A stretch of DNA of 64,000 bases from assembly GCF_000336575.1 (NCBI RefSeq), contig NZ_AOPO01000011.1, positions 1 to 64,000 of the forward strand, read 5' to 3'. The position numbers were made by a program, and so were the translations under genes. Below are positions 52,269-61,484 of the stretch, piece after piece (positions within the stretch are counted from its first letter, which is position 1; every line of letters begins with the position of its first letter). This DNA comes from Vreelandella titanicae BH1. GTDB lineage: Bacteria > Pseudomonadota > Gammaproteobacteria > Pseudomonadales > Halomonadaceae. Below the pieces are notes generated by a model. That model was not told the origin of the DNA, ran no database searches, and saw only the letters and a list, made by a program, of their open reading frames with translations.

Positions 52269-53084
52269 ATGCCTGTTTCCACTACACCTCAGGGTCTGCC
52301 GGTTTGGCGGCGGCGCACTACTCGCGCTCAATGGTTGCAGTACCTGGCTTGGCTGGCAGGTGTCAGCCTATTTCTGCTCTGCTGGAAGATGATTTCCGAC
52401 AATACCATGTGGGTGTTTGTGGAAGATGCCGGCCGCCAGGGAGCAGATCTGATCAGCCGCATGACCCCTCCCGAATGGGGCTACGCCAATGTGCTCTGGA
52501 AGCCCATGTGGGACACCATCAATATCGCCACTTTGGGCACCGCGTTAGGGATTATGATGGCGTTTCCGGTGGCATTTTTAGCCGCCCGTAACACGACGCC
52601 GCATCCGCTGGTGCGCAGTTTGGCGCTGATGGTGATCGTTTCATCGCGCTCCATTAACTCGCTGATTTGGGCGATGCTACTGGTCACCATTCTTGGCCCC
52701 GGCGTACTGGCGGGGATTATTGCCATTGCCCTGCGCTCCATCGGCTTTGTGGGCAAGCTGCTTTACGAAGCGATTGAAGAGATCCATCCCACGCCCGTTG
52801 AGGCGATTAGTGCTACCGGCGCGAGTCGACTGCAGGTGATGAACTACGGCGTGCTGCCCCAGGTGATGCCCGCGTTCGCGGGGATTAGCGTTTACCGCTG
52901 GGACATTAATATCCGTGAGTCGACGGTGTTGGGCTTGGTCGGGGCAGGTGGTATTGGTCTGCAGTTGAATGCCTCGATCAATAGCCTCGCCTGGGATCAA
53001 GTTAGCGTCATCTTTATTATGATTTTCGCTACCGTGCTGGTGTCGGAGTGGATTTCCGCACGCGTGCGTCACGCAATTATCTAA
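52269..53084 (+). CDS. phnE: Phosphonate-type ABC transporter, permease 2
   Basis: 271 aa, a second PhnE. Six helices; loop YEAIEEIHPTPVEAISATGASRLQVM and YRWDINIRESTVLGLVGAGGIG near the C-terminus. It is clearly homologous to the preceding gene but diverged, so this is an old duplication and not a recent copy. 76 bp of tandem repeats and leader separate the two. Confidence 0.9.
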   Translation: MPVSTTPQGLPVWRRRTTRAQWLQYLAWLAGVSLFLLCWKMISDNTMWVFVEDAGRQGADLISRMTPPEWGYANVLWKPMWDTINIATLGTALGIMMAFPVAFLAARNTTPHPLVRSLALMVIVSSRSINSLIWAMLLVTILGPGVLAGIIAIALRSIGFVGKLLYEAIEEIHPTPVEAISATGASRLQVMNYGVLPQVMPAFAGISVYRWDINIRESTVLGLVGAGGIGLQLNASINSLAWDQVSVIFIMIFATVLVSEWISARVRHAII

Positions 53085-53118
53085 ACTGCAAGCTGCCTAA
53101 ATCGGCGAGGTTACCCCT

Positions 53119-53748
53119 ATGCGCTTTCCTGAAGCCGAACAAACAACGATTGACTTACTGCGCCATGGTGAGCCGGTGGGCGGGCGTATGCTCCGCGGCT
53201 CCACCGACCATCCGCTGAGTGAAACCGGCTGGCAGCAGGTGACCGATGCAGTCATGAGGCAAACGGTCGACGGGCATTTGCCCTACGATGCGATCGTTAC
53301 CTCGCCGTTAACACGCTGCCGCGAATTCGCCTTATGGCTGGGGGAAGAGTTTGATCTGCCCGTTCAGGTGGAAGACGATTTCGCCGAGTTGTATTTGGGG
53401 CAGTGGGAGGGCAAAACCCACGCTCAGGTGTTTGCCGAAGAGGGCACCGAGCGAATGAGTGCATTTTGGTACGACCCTGCCACGGTGTCGCCGCCCGGTG
53501 GTGAAAGCCTACAAGCCTTTGACGCGCGCCTGGCCGAGGCCTGGCAGCAGCTGCTAAAAAATCCACCGGGCAAGCATGTGCTGGTAGTGGCGCATCTGTT
53601 TGTCTGCAATGGCCTGCTGCGCCGGGTGATTGAGCAGCCGCTTTCGCGGGTACTGGCAATGGATTTACCCTACGCGGCAATGAGCCGGGTGCGGCATGAA
53701 CGCCATGCGCTGGGTGAAACCAGCTTTGTCGAGTGGATTGGCCGCTAA
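53119..53748 (+). CDS. Histidine phosphatase family protein
   Basis: 209 aa of the phosphoglycerate-mutase-like superfamily. The phospho-accepting His is in LLRHGEPVGG near residue 15, the Arg in VTSPLTRCREFA near 62, and the second His in VVAHLFVCNGLLR near 158. It resembles alpha-ribazole phosphatase (CobC). It follows the phosphonate-type transporter by 34 bp and probably belongs to its transcript, where it may release phosphate from an imported or derived ester. No cobalamin genes are nearby. Confidence 0.87.
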   Translation: MRFPEAEQTTIDLLRHGEPVGGRMLRGSTDHPLSETGWQQVTDAVMRQTVDGHLPYDAIVTSPLTRCREFALWLGEEFDLPVQVEDDFAELYLGQWEGKTHAQVFAEEGTERMSAFWYDPATVSPPGGESLQAFDARLAEAWQQLLKNPPGKHVLVVAHLFVCNGLLRRVIEQPLSRVLAMDLPYAAMSRVRHERHALGETSFVEWIGR

Positions 53749-53813
53749 CCATTGGCGGCTAGGCATGCTTTGCGCCATCATGAAAGCACGTTGATTTATT
53801 GGAGTGGCTGCCC

Positions 53814-54326
53814 ATGCTACTGGTTCGCCTGTGGCCTCTACCTTGCGGGTTGGCACCTTCTGGAAGGTGGCTGCTTACCTGCCTGTTACTACTGGCACTA
53901 GCGGGTTGTGCCAGCCGCGATCTTACCCCCATTGAGGCGCCTCCTAACCGTGCAGAACTCTCTATGGAGCGTGCGCTGATTCTCTCCCATGCTCAGCAGG
54001 CCATTGGCACACCGTATCGTTTTGGGGGAAATACGCCCGATGGTCTGGACTGCTCTGGCTTAGTGGAAATGACCTACCGGGCGGCGGGTATTCGTGTTCC
54101 GCGTTCCGCCGATGAACAGTTTCGTGCCTTGCCACAGGTGAAAAAACCACGCCCTGGTGATCTGCTTTTCTTTGGCGACCGTCGCAAAGCGACCCACGTA
54201 GGAATTTATCGTGGCAACGGCCAAATGATTCATGCACCTGGTAAGGGCCGTGCAGTAGTCAGCGTGCCGTTAGAGATCGATTACTGGCAGGCGCGCTTTT
54301 TGGGTGCCGCCAGTCCAGCGCCTTAA
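53814..54326 (+). CDS. NlpC/P60-family lipoprotein endopeptidase
   Basis: 170 aa from ATG 53814 (GGAG 9 nt upstream; a TTG at 53799 in frame is unlikely). Lipobox LALAGC marks a lipoprotein. The NlpC/P60 domain has the catalytic Cys in DGLDCSGLVEMTYRAAG, His in KATHVGIYRG, and a third polar residue in MIHAPGKG, which is the Cys-His-His arrangement. Such enzymes cut the gamma-D-Glu-diaminopimelate bond in peptidoglycan. Resembles the Spr/NlpC group. Confidence 0.9.
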   Translation: MLLVRLWPLPCGLAPSGRWLLTCLLLLALAGCASRDLTPIEAPPNRAELSMERALILSHAQQAIGTPYRFGGNTPDGLDCSGLVEMTYRAAGIRVPRSADEQFRALPQVKKPRPGDLLFFGDRRKATHVGIYRGNGQMIHAPGKGRAVVSVPLEIDYWQARFLGAASPAP

Positions 54327-54572
54327 GGAGCGCTCAATTCAGCCGCTTGTTAGGCCTGAAAATCCGTCAGACTTTATGATTTGAATCAATATAGAGTTCC
54401 CCAAACGCCCTATACTCGCGCCGCTTGTCGTTATTTCATCCCCTAAAATTAATCGTATTTCACTAAACGGCAAAGTGCGGCAGACTTAGCTAAACGCGTC
54501 AGTTGATGCGGACAATAATAATCAAGCACGCCGCTTACCTCCCCAACGACGCTATCTGTTTGAGGCTAAGCT

Positions 54573-56525
54573 ATGAAAACTATCGTTAACCGCATGTCGA
54601 TGCGGTTTAAATTTGTCTGTGTATTGCTGCTTCCCTTGCTTGCCCTGGCTTGGTTTGCTGCGCGAGGCATTATGGAACGGCGCGAGACGGTGCAGGAGTT
54701 TGATCGTCTTCACGCCTTGACCCAACTGGCCCAGCGTGCCGGTGACGCCGTGCACCAAATGCAGCTTGAACGGGGCATGACCGCTGGCTTTCTGGGCAGC
54801 GAAGGTAATGCCTTTGGCGATCAGCTTAATCAGCAGCGTCCCAACACCGACGCCGCTGTCCAGGCTTTCCAAGCTCAGCGTGATGCCTTGGATCCAGCGC
54901 TGTTAACACCTGCTGTCCAGCAACGACTCAACGAAATCGACGCCCAGTGGCAGCGCCAGGCAGCCTTACGCAAGCGTGTCGATGGCCTTGATATGGCGAT
55001 GGGTGATGCGTTAAGCCACTACACTGGCATCAACGGTCAACTAATGGCCTTTGTGGGTACGTTGTCGCATCTAACCAGCGAAGGGGGTATTGCTCGCCAG
55101 CTAAGTGCCTACTACCAACTGCTGGAAGCCAAAGATTTAGCGGGGATTGAGCGGGCTCTGCTTTCCAATGCCTTCGCCAGTGACGGCATGCCCGACGCTA
55201 CGTTACGCCGTTTCTTGTCCTTGCTGGGCGAGGAACAGGCATTCTTGACAAGCTTCCGCCTGTTGGCTGGAGATGAAAGCCGCGACCAGCTTGACCAGGC
55301 ATTGAGCGGTGCAGAGATCGAGCGTCTCTTGGCTCGGCGCGAATTGGCGATCAGTCAAGCGCAAGCCGGCGGTTATGGTGTCGACCCGGAACAGTGGTTT
55401 GAGTGGCAAACGGTGAAAATTGCCCGCCTTAAAGCGTTAGAGGATAGCGTGGCAGATACAGTGGTGGCCCAGACTGTCGCGCTGCGTGAGTCGGCCCAAC
55501 AGGCACTTTGGCAGTATGCGGTAATTGCGCTCGTGGCCAGCTTGATGGCGATTATCGCTGCCGTATTGATCATACGCGTCATTACCCAATCGCTTAACCA
55601 AGCGCTAACCAGTATCGCGACCCGGGGTAGCGATTTAACACAGCGCTTAGTGGTGCCGGGTAGCGATGAGTTATCAAAGCTATATCAGGCGTTTAATGAA
55701 TCGTCGGAAGTTACCGAAGCGCTGGTCGCTGACGTTAAGCGCAATGCGCAGTCGGTGGCGGTGGCCAGCAATCAAATGGCGCAGGGTAATCAGGATCTTG
55801 CCCAGCGAACCGAAGAGCAGTCCGCCTCGCTGGTGCAAACCGCGTCGAGCATGGAGCAGATCACCGCCACGGTGCGCCAGAGTGCTGAGAACGCGCAGCA
55901 AGCCCAGCAGATGACCGGTGAGGTGGTTCAAGAGGCAAAAGAAGCCACCGCAGTCGCTTCTCAAACCCAAGCCGCCATGCAGCTTATCCTGCAAGCCAAC
56001 GAGCAGGTGACTAGCATTGTGGCGACCATCGATAACATCGCTTTCCAAACCAATTTGCTGGCGCTTAATGCCTCGGTTGAAGCGGCGAGAGCCGGTGAGC
56101 ATGGGCGCGGTTTTGCAGTGGTTGCCGATGAAGTACGCAAATTGGCTAGCCGCAGCGCCCAGGAGGCCAGCCAGATTCGTCAATTGATCGATAATAATGT
56201 GACAAAAATTTCAGAAGGCGAAAGCCTGGTGACTACCACCAATGAAACTCTGGGGCGGATTGCTCAACGGGTAGGGCAAATGGCAAGCCTGATGGATGAA
56301 ATGGCGTCGGCTACCCATGAACAGTCGGCGGGTATTGAGCAAATTAACCGTGCCATGGCCCAGTTAGAGGAGGTGACCCAGCAAAACGCTGCATTGGTTG
56401 AGGAAATGGCCGCGGCGAGCCGCTCCCTTGATGATCAGGCCGATGATATGACCCGCAAAGTGAGCGATTACCAAGTGCGCGATACAGCGTTGGCCACCCA
56501 GCGTTTAGCCCTCTCTCCCGCGTAG
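54573..56525 (+). CDS. Methyl-accepting chemotaxis protein with NIT-type sensor
   Basis: 650 aa. TM1 about 13-30, TM2 about 310-335; between them a 280-residue helical periplasmic domain with the nitrate/nitrite-sensing (NIT) pattern, including [19 protein letters not shown] near residue 65. HAMP follows, then a coiled coil and the signalling hairpin [40 protein letters not shown] (core invariant residues all present). It reports to CheW/CheA. The ligand is not proven. The 246-bp gap before it contains no gene. Confidence 0.92.
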   Translation: MKTIVNRMSMRFKFVCVLLLPLLALAWFAARGIMERRETVQEFDRLHALTQLAQRAGDAVHQMQLERGMTAGFLGSEGNAFGDQLNQQRPNTDAAVQAFQAQRDALDPALLTPAVQQRLNEIDAQWQRQAALRKRVDGLDMAMGDALSHYTGINGQLMAFVGTLSHLTSEGGIARQLSAYYQLLEAKDLAGIERALLSNAFASDGMPDATLRRFLSLLGEEQAFLTSFRLLAGDESRDQLDQALSGAEIERLLARRELAISQAQAGGYGVDPEQWFEWQTVKIARLKALEDSVADTVVAQTVALRESAQQALWQYAVIALVASLMAIIAAVLIIRVITQSLNQALTSIATRGSDLTQRLVVPGSDELSKLYQAFNESSEVTEALVADVKRNAQSVAVASNQMAQGNQDLAQRTEEQSASLVQTASSMEQITATVRQSAENAQQAQQMTGEVVQEAKEATAVASQTQAAMQLILQANEQVTSIVATIDNIAFQTNLLALNASVEAARAGEHGRGFAVVADEVRKLASRSAQEASQIRQLIDNNVTKISEGESLVTTTNETLGRIAQRVGQMASLMDEMASATHEQSAGIEQINRAMAQLEEVTQQNAALVEEMAAASRSLDDQADDMTRKVSDYQVRDTALATQRLALSPA

Positions 56526-56573
56526 CTTACCTGTCATTATATTGAGCAAACTCTTTAACTAATTACCTCGTCA

Positions 56574-56606
56574 GCCGATAAGGTACTTTGCAGTGCAAAG
56601 TACCTT
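56574..56606 (+). promoter_or_regulatory. Sigma-28-like -10 joined to a perfect palindrome
   Basis: GCCGATAA at 56574-56581 is the exact FliA -10; the -35 region (TTAACTAA) is weak. Its last bases begin a 27-bp palindrome, AAGGTACTTTGCA (56580-56592), one central base, and the complementary arm (56594-56606). The palindrome would cover the start site and could be an operator; no T-tract follows, so it is not a standard terminator for the chemoreceptor gene. Confidence 0.45.
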
Positions 56607-56656
56607 CGCCGTCATAGGGTGTTATTATGCCTAGCAATACTACTGTCTTCATAATA

Positions 56657-56703
56657 ACGGCTCTATATAACAACGAACCTATATAGCGACGGCTCTATAA
56701 AAA
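56657..56703 (+). repeat. Imperfect tandem repeats before the PAS-GGDEF-EAL gene
   Basis: Three units of 14-16 bp: ACGGCTCTATATAACA (56657), ACGAACCTATATAGCG (56673), ACGGCTCTATAAAA (56689). The array leads into the GAGGAG ribosome-binding site. Confidence 0.7.
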
Positions 56704-56724
56704 CGACGAGGAGAGCAAAGACAT

Positions 56725-58530
56725 ATGTATGAATCCTTGAATTTATCGAAGGAACAGTCTTTGTCTCAACAGCACTCCCAGCCATCGCCTTCACTGCCCC
56801 GCTCGAACGCGATGCCAACGGCATCTGTAAGCCATGCGGCGTCACCCGCTGAATCGGTATTTAGTTACGCCAACGAAGCGATCATTATTACTGATGCGGA
56901 AAATCGGGTGGTGGAGGTGAACCCCGCTTTTTGTGAATTAACGGGGATTACGCAGGGCGATGTACAGGGCAAAACACCAGAAGCGTTCAGCATTTTACCG
57001 CTGGACGATAGCCGCACCACGCGGTTGATGCGGGAAGAGCTGCAGTTGCGTGACCGTAGCAAAAGCCAGGTGAGCTACCGTAGTCACGATGGCCAGTTTT
57101 ATCCCGGCATGATGTCGATCAATCGTGTGCGCAATGAGCACGGCGAGATCGATCACCATGTGATTGTGCTCGCAGATCTTTCGGCCATTCCGGCCCATGC
57201 CCGCCACCTTAATCGAGAAGTCTACTTTGATGCCCTCACGGGGCTACCCAACCTGCAACTGCTGACGCAGTTGATTCAAGAGTCCATGCAGCATGCAGAA
57301 GCCAAGCAGCTCCCCTTGGCGGTGTGTTCGCTGGATATCGACTTCTTCAAAAATATTAATGACCGGCTGGGTCCCACCGTAGGCGATGCGCTGCTGTCTT
57401 CTTTTTCACAGCGCATCAGCCATCTGCTGTTTGGCGATGACGTGCTGGCGCGGGTGGGTGGCGATGAGTTCGTGCTGTTACTGCACCACGGTGTCGACGA
57501 TGACTTTTTCGAGAAGTTGCTGGGCTCCATTCGACAACCGATGATGATTGAGGGCCAGAGTGTTCATCTGACGGCGAGCCTGGGGGTTACGCTCTACCCT
57601 AATGACCACGTTCAGGGCGATGTGCTGCTGCGGCATGCCAATCAGGCCATGTATCGTGCCAAACAGCGTGGCCGCGACACGTTCCACCTGTTTGACCCTA
57701 ACCATGACCGCTTGCTGCAGGTGCGCCATGAGCAGCGCCAGCGTTTTATTGATGCCCTCACTCACAATGAGCTGTGCCTTTACTATCAGCCCCAGGTCGA
57801 CATGCGCAGTGGCAAAGTGGTCGGTCTAGAGGCGCTGATTCGTTGGCAGCACCCTGAAGATGGGCTGCTGGCACCTGGGCAGTTTTTACCCATCATCGAT
57901 ACCACGCCATTGGAGGTGGATCTTGGCGAGTGGGTCATTGAACGAGCGCTGCGTCAGTTGAGTGAGTGGCAAGTTCAGGGCATCGCGCTGCCGATCAATG
58001 TGAATATAAGCCCTACGCATCTGTTAGTGAGTGATTTTAGCCAGCGGCTTGGCGAGTTATTGGCACGCTACCCTGATGTACCGCCCGTAATGCTCAAGCT
58101 CGAAGTGCTGGAGAGCGCCGCAATGCACGATATCCAGGCTGCGCTGCAAAATATGGCGCGCTGCCAGTCGCTGGGGGTGAGTTTTGCTATTGATGATTTT
58201 GGCACCGGGTTTTCGTCGTTAACCCATCTGCGGCAGTTGCCGGTCAGCCTGATCAAAATTGATCAGAGCTTTGTCCGCGATATGCTCACCGATCAGGATG
58301 ATATGGCGATTGTAGAAAGCGTCATTTACATGGCTAATCGCTTTAAGCGGCCCATGCTGGCAGAGGGGGTAGAAACCTTAGACCATGCCAAAGCCTTGAT
58401 GGCGCTAGGCTGCGATTTAGCCCAAGGCTATGGTATTGCGCGGCCTATGCCCGCCGAGGCATTACCTACCTGGTTGGCAAATTGGCCTAGCCGTGAAGAG
58501 TGGAGCTCTCTTGCGCTAGCGGACAATTAA
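56725..58530 (+). CDS. PAS-GGDEF-EAL c-di-GMP enzyme
   Basis: 601 aa, soluble. PAS domain about 45-155 (EAIIITDAENRVVEVNPAFCELTG). GGDEF about 165-320 with DALTGLPN and an intact ARVGGDEFVLLL. EAL about 340-590 with LEALIRWQHP, NVNISPTHL, LEVLES, DDFGTGFSSL, LIKIDQSF and AEGVET. Both catalytic sites look intact, so it may make or break c-di-GMP depending on the PAS signal. A sigma-28-like -10 lies upstream, fitting a link with motility. Its last 4 bp overlap the convergent SprA-related gene. Confidence 0.92.
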   Translation: MYESLNLSKEQSLSQQHSQPSPSLPRSNAMPTASVSHAASPAESVFSYANEAIIITDAENRVVEVNPAFCELTGITQGDVQGKTPEAFSILPLDDSRTTRLMREELQLRDRSKSQVSYRSHDGQFYPGMMSINRVRNEHGEIDHHVIVLADLSAIPAHARHLNREVYFDALTGLPNLQLLTQLIQESMQHAEAKQLPLAVCSLDIDFFKNINDRLGPTVGDALLSSFSQRISHLLFGDDVLARVGGDEFVLLLHHGVDDDFFEKLLGSIRQPMMIEGQSVHLTASLGVTLYPNDHVQGDVLLRHANQAMYRAKQRGRDTFHLFDPNHDRLLQVRHEQRQRFIDALTHNELCLYYQPQVDMRSGKVVGLEALIRWQHPEDGLLAPGQFLPIIDTTPLEVDLGEWVIERALRQLSEWQVQGIALPINVNISPTHLLVSDFSQRLGELLARYPDVPPVMLKLEVLESAAMHDIQAALQNMARCQSLGVSFAIDDFGTGFSSLTHLRQLPVSLIKIDQSFVRDMLTDQDDMAIVESVIYMANRFKRPMLAEGVETLDHAKALMALGCDLAQGYGIARPMPAEALPTWLANWPSREEWSSLALADN

Positions 58531-59168
58531 GCGGCTTGTTCCTCTGAAGGTTGCTCGTTAGCGGCTGATTCATCAGCAGAAGAAGTTGCCTCGGCGCCGT
58601 TGCTGCGGGCTTGCTCCATTTCACTGCGCTGCATGGACGCTTCGAGCTTGGCTTCCAACAAGTACTGACGCGCTTGGGCAGCCACTTGATGATCTTTGGG
58701 AGAGGGATCTGCAGGCGCCATGGCTGCGGCGATCACGGTTTGCATTTTTTCGATAGTGGCTTGGGGGTCATTGGGTACCGGGCCATAATCGATCGGTACT
58801 TCTCCCGCGACCGCGTAGCGCTTGCCATCGGGGCCAACTTCATACTCGTAGCTGGCGCCGCCTGCATAGGCACCGCCCACGGTTTGGTGCGCCATCTCGT
58901 GCTGGCGAACTTCGCGGTCGTTCTGTTTAAGCTGGTCTAGTAGCCGAATCTCATCCGGCGCCATGGGCGTACCGTCAGCCCGTTTGGGGCCAGCCTCGGC
59001 ACTGCTGCTCTCTTCACTAGCACTAGTCGTTTTTGGGTCGTCGGTAGACGCCGTATCTTCTTCTAGAGCACGGCCTTTAGCGGCTTGCTCAACGCGCGGG
59101 GACATTGTATTCGCTGAAGGGTACGTCCCGGCAGCGTGAGAAACAGTGCTAATGGAAGAAACGGCCAT
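58527..59168 (-). CDS. SprA-related putative metalloprotease domain protein
   Basis: 213 aa. The first 90 residues are low-complexity, rich in Ser, Glu and Ala. The conserved block is VRQHEMAHQTVGGAYAGGASYEYEVGPDG near residues 95-125, with HEMAH as a HExxH-like zinc site, then YAVAGEVPIDY and MQTVIAAAMAPADPSPKDHQVAAQARQ. The family is annotated as SprA-related or putative metalloprotease; activity has not been shown as far as I know. No signal peptide. Confidence 0.82.
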   Translation of the reverse strand: MAVSSISTVSHAAGTYPSANTMSPRVEQAAKGRALEEDTASTDDPKTTSASEESSSAEAGPKRADGTPMAPDEIRLLDQLKQNDREVRQHEMAHQTVGGAYAGGASYEYEVGPDGKRYAVAGEVPIDYGPVPNDPQATIEKMQTVIAAAMAPADPSPKDHQVAAQARQYLLEAKLEASMQRSEMEQARSNGAEATSSADESAANEQPSEEQAA

Positions 59169-59303
59169 AGGTCATTACCGACTAAGTACGAGTTGGGATA
59201 CCATGAAGTATTAGCGAGCAACGCCGACAGTGCAAGTTTGCGCTGTGCGATGCCAACACTTTTCTGACACGATGCCAGCCTATGCCAAGTCTATCCCTGC
59301 CCT

Positions 59304-59531
59304 ATGCAAACCATTGATGTGGTCATTAATCTTAATTATGATGAATGTCTAGCCCATTACGAAGGGCGTATCGCCAACGTGCGAACCCGCAGCGTAGATG
59401 GCCGTTGGGTGATATTTCCCGCCGAAGCAATTCGGCGGGTGGTGGGCCGGGACGGTGTGCGCGGTATTTATCGATTAAGTTTTTCTGAGCAGGGCCGATT
59501 TATTAGCATTGACCCCTTAACCGGACGTTGA
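59304..59531 (+). CDS. DUF2835 family protein
   Basis: 75 aa, all of it the DUF2835 domain: INLNYDECLAHYEGRIANVR, then DGRWVIFPAEAIRRVVGRDGVRGIYRLSF. Beta-rich small protein with no known function, common in gammaproteobacteria. Starts 135 bp from the divergent SprA-related gene and 7 bp before the next gene, so the two probably form an operon. Confidence 0.88.
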   Translation: MQTIDVVINLNYDECLAHYEGRIANVRTRSVDGRWVIFPAEAIRRVVGRDGVRGIYRLSFSEQGRFISIDPLTGR

Positions 59532-59538
59532 ACCGCCT

Positions 59539-59946
59539 ATGCACCGCCATGGAACACCGATCACTTTAAATGACCTCATTTATTCCATTATTCCTAATTT
59601 AAACAGTGCTGAAAAGTTAGTTTTCGCTACGTTAGAAAGCTTGATCGAAGCCGCTTCAAATCCTTTGGACATCCTTAAACGCACCGATCAACGCCAAGCG
59701 TTTGGTCTGGAAGTTCATCGTATACGCATCAACCTGGAGCACCTGCTCGACCGTTACCGCACCGAGTTAGAGGCTGTGCTGCGTAGCGAAGGTGAGTATA
59801 CCGGCCCGGTAGTAGAGCCCGACGCCCAAGAGGCCGATGCCATTCGCAGCGCTGTGGATATCTATGTTCATGTATGCGCCTTTCAACGCGGCGAGCGCCC
59901 CCACCCTGTGCCTGGGCGCGAATCCATGTCGCGCCAACGGGTATAG
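59539..59946 (+). CDS. Hypothetical protein, 135 aa
   Basis: Not recognised. A mainly helical soluble protein; the middle (RQAFGLEVHRIRINLEHLLDRYRTEL) looks like a coiled-coil or helical bundle. No signal peptide, membrane helix or cysteine motif except one Cys near the end. It follows the DUF2835 gene by 7 bp. No function is inferred. Confidence 0.65.
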   Translation: MHRHGTPITLNDLIYSIIPNLNSAEKLVFATLESLIEAASNPLDILKRTDQRQAFGLEVHRIRINLEHLLDRYRTELEAVLRSEGEYTGPVVEPDAQEADAIRSAVDIYVHVCAFQRGERPHPVPGRESMSRQRV

Positions 59947-59980
59947 CGCATCATTCATCACATGGCATCAACATTGCTTG

Positions 59981-59986
59981 TATAAT
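59981..59986 (+). promoter_or_regulatory. Promoter -10 of the ABM-domain gene
   Basis: Consensus TATAAT preceded by TTG; the -35 region is not recognisable. It would give a leader of about 80 nt before the ATG at 60074. Confidence 0.45.
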
Positions 59987-60073
59987 GTGCCAATTGGACT
60001 TTCAGGGTTATCCCCTTGAAAGCAAACAGCCTGCCTACCCGGCGCTGGCTGTCGACACATTAGGAGATATACC

Positions 60074-60649
60074 ATGTCTGCCTCACCCGTCACGTTGATG
60101 GTGGCTCGTCGCGTTGAGCACGGCCGCTACGCCGATTTTAATCGTTGGCTTAATGAAGGGCGCGAACTGGCGGCCGACTTCGCTGGCTACCTCGGTTCTG
60201 GCGTACTGTCGCCACCGGCTGATGACGATGAATACCAGATTATATTCCGCTTTAGCAGCAGCGAGACCTTAGCCGCTTGGGAGCACTCCGCTTCACGGCA
60301 TGCGTGGTTGGCGCGTGGTAAAGGCTTATATGAGGCGCCCCATGAGCACCGGGCCACCGGGTTGGATGCGTGGTTTCAAACCGGCAGCAGTGCACCGCCG
60401 CGCTGGAAGCAGGCCGTGGCTGTCTGGCTGGCTTTCTTTCCTATCTCGCTGATCTTTCAGTTTGTGTTCGGCGGCGTATTGGCTGATTGGGCGTTGCTGC
60501 CGCGGGTGGTGGTGAGTACCCTAATGCTGACGCCAGTGATGGTATTTGTGTTTATTCCGCTCTCTATGCGTTTACTAGCGCCCTGGCTGCAAGGTAAGTG
60601 GTCACCGCTGGATCTGCTGGCGCGTTGGCGCCATGCGCACCGTTTATAA
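60074..60649 (+). CDS. ABM-domain (antibiotic biosynthesis monooxygenase-like) membrane protein
   Basis: 191 aa. Residues 8-100 are an ABM fold: VTLMVARRVEHGRYADFNRWL, then YQIIFRFSSSETLAAWEHSASRHAWL. Two membrane helices follow (about 115-140 and 148-168), ending in a positively charged tail. Proteins with ABM plus two helices are common, with no proven enzyme activity. AGGAG precedes the ATG. Confidence 0.85.
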   Translation: MSASPVTLMVARRVEHGRYADFNRWLNEGRELAADFAGYLGSGVLSPPADDDEYQIIFRFSSSETLAAWEHSASRHAWLARGKGLYEAPHEHRATGLDAWFQTGSSAPPRWKQAVAVWLAFFPISLIFQFVFGGVLADWALLPRVVVSTLMLTPVMVFVFIPLSMRLLAPWLQGKWSPLDLLARWRHAHRL

Positions 60650-60803
60650 CGCACCTAATTAATAAGCATTAATTTTGACGTTGCGTTGATACTAATGCTC
60701 CTATGATGATGGGCTTTATGGTACTAAGCTAAATGTGCCATTAGAAAAGGAATACGTGTCGCCAGTGCAATGCTGGCGCGCGACTCAGCCCCACGGAGTG
60801 TTT

Positions 60804-61475
60804 ATGATCCACGTTCACCATCTGGAAAAGTCTCGTTCGCATCGCATCCTGTGGCTACTTGAAGCCCTTGAACTGGACTACGAGTTGGTGGTTTACCAAC
60901 GCGATGGCAAAACCCAGCAAGCGCCAGATTCGCTGAAAAAAATTCACCCGCTGGGTAAATCTCCGGTGATTACCGACGGCGATTTTACCGTGGCCGAATC
61001 AGGCGCCATCATAGATTACCTTGTTCAACGCTATGGGCAGGGGCGCTGTCAGCCTCCCATCGGTGATATGAGTGCGTGGGTGGACTACCGCTACTGGTTG
61101 CACTATGCCGAAGGGTCACTAATGCCGCTGCTGGTGATGCAGCTTGTGTTTAGTCAAATTCCCAAACAGTCGCCCTGGCTGATTAAGCCACTGGCTAAGG
61201 GAATTAGCGATACGGTAAGCAAGCGCTTCTTAGCACCGCAGCTTAAACAGCACCTGAACTTCATAAACCAGCACTTGTTGGCGCAGGGTAATTTTGCCGG
61301 GCCGTGGCCCAGTGGTGCTGATATTCAAATGAGTTTCCCGTTACAGGCCATGGCCGCCGTGCAGTCGTTGGAAAAGTATCCTGCCATCGCTGCGTTTGTG
61401 TCACGTATTGAAAAAGACGCTGCCTGGCAGCGAGTGGTCGAGCGGGCGGGCCCGCTGACCATGCCTGGCCAGTGA
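60804..61475 (+). CDS. Glutathione S-transferase
   Basis: 223 aa from ATG 60804 (GGAG 7 nt upstream). N-terminal thioredoxin-like domain: MIHVHHLEKSRSHRILWLLEAL with the catalytic Ser region, GKSPVITDGDFTVAESGAIIDYL with the glutathione-binding Ser-x-Ala. A helical C-terminal domain follows. The start SRSHRILWLLEAL is typical of fungal/bacterial GSTs of the YfcG-like or Gtt1 type. Likely detoxifies electrophiles or peroxides in the cytoplasm. The following gene starts 9 bp on. Confidence 0.9.
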   Translation: MIHVHHLEKSRSHRILWLLEALELDYELVVYQRDGKTQQAPDSLKKIHPLGKSPVITDGDFTVAESGAIIDYLVQRYGQGRCQPPIGDMSAWVDYRYWLHYAEGSLMPLLVMQLVFSQIPKQSPWLIKPLAKGISDTVSKRFLAPQLKQHLNFINQHLLAQGNFAGPWPSGADIQMSFPLQAMAAVQSLEKYPAIAAFVSRIEKDAAWQRVVERAGPLTMPGQ

Positions 61476-61484
61476 ACAGCCACT

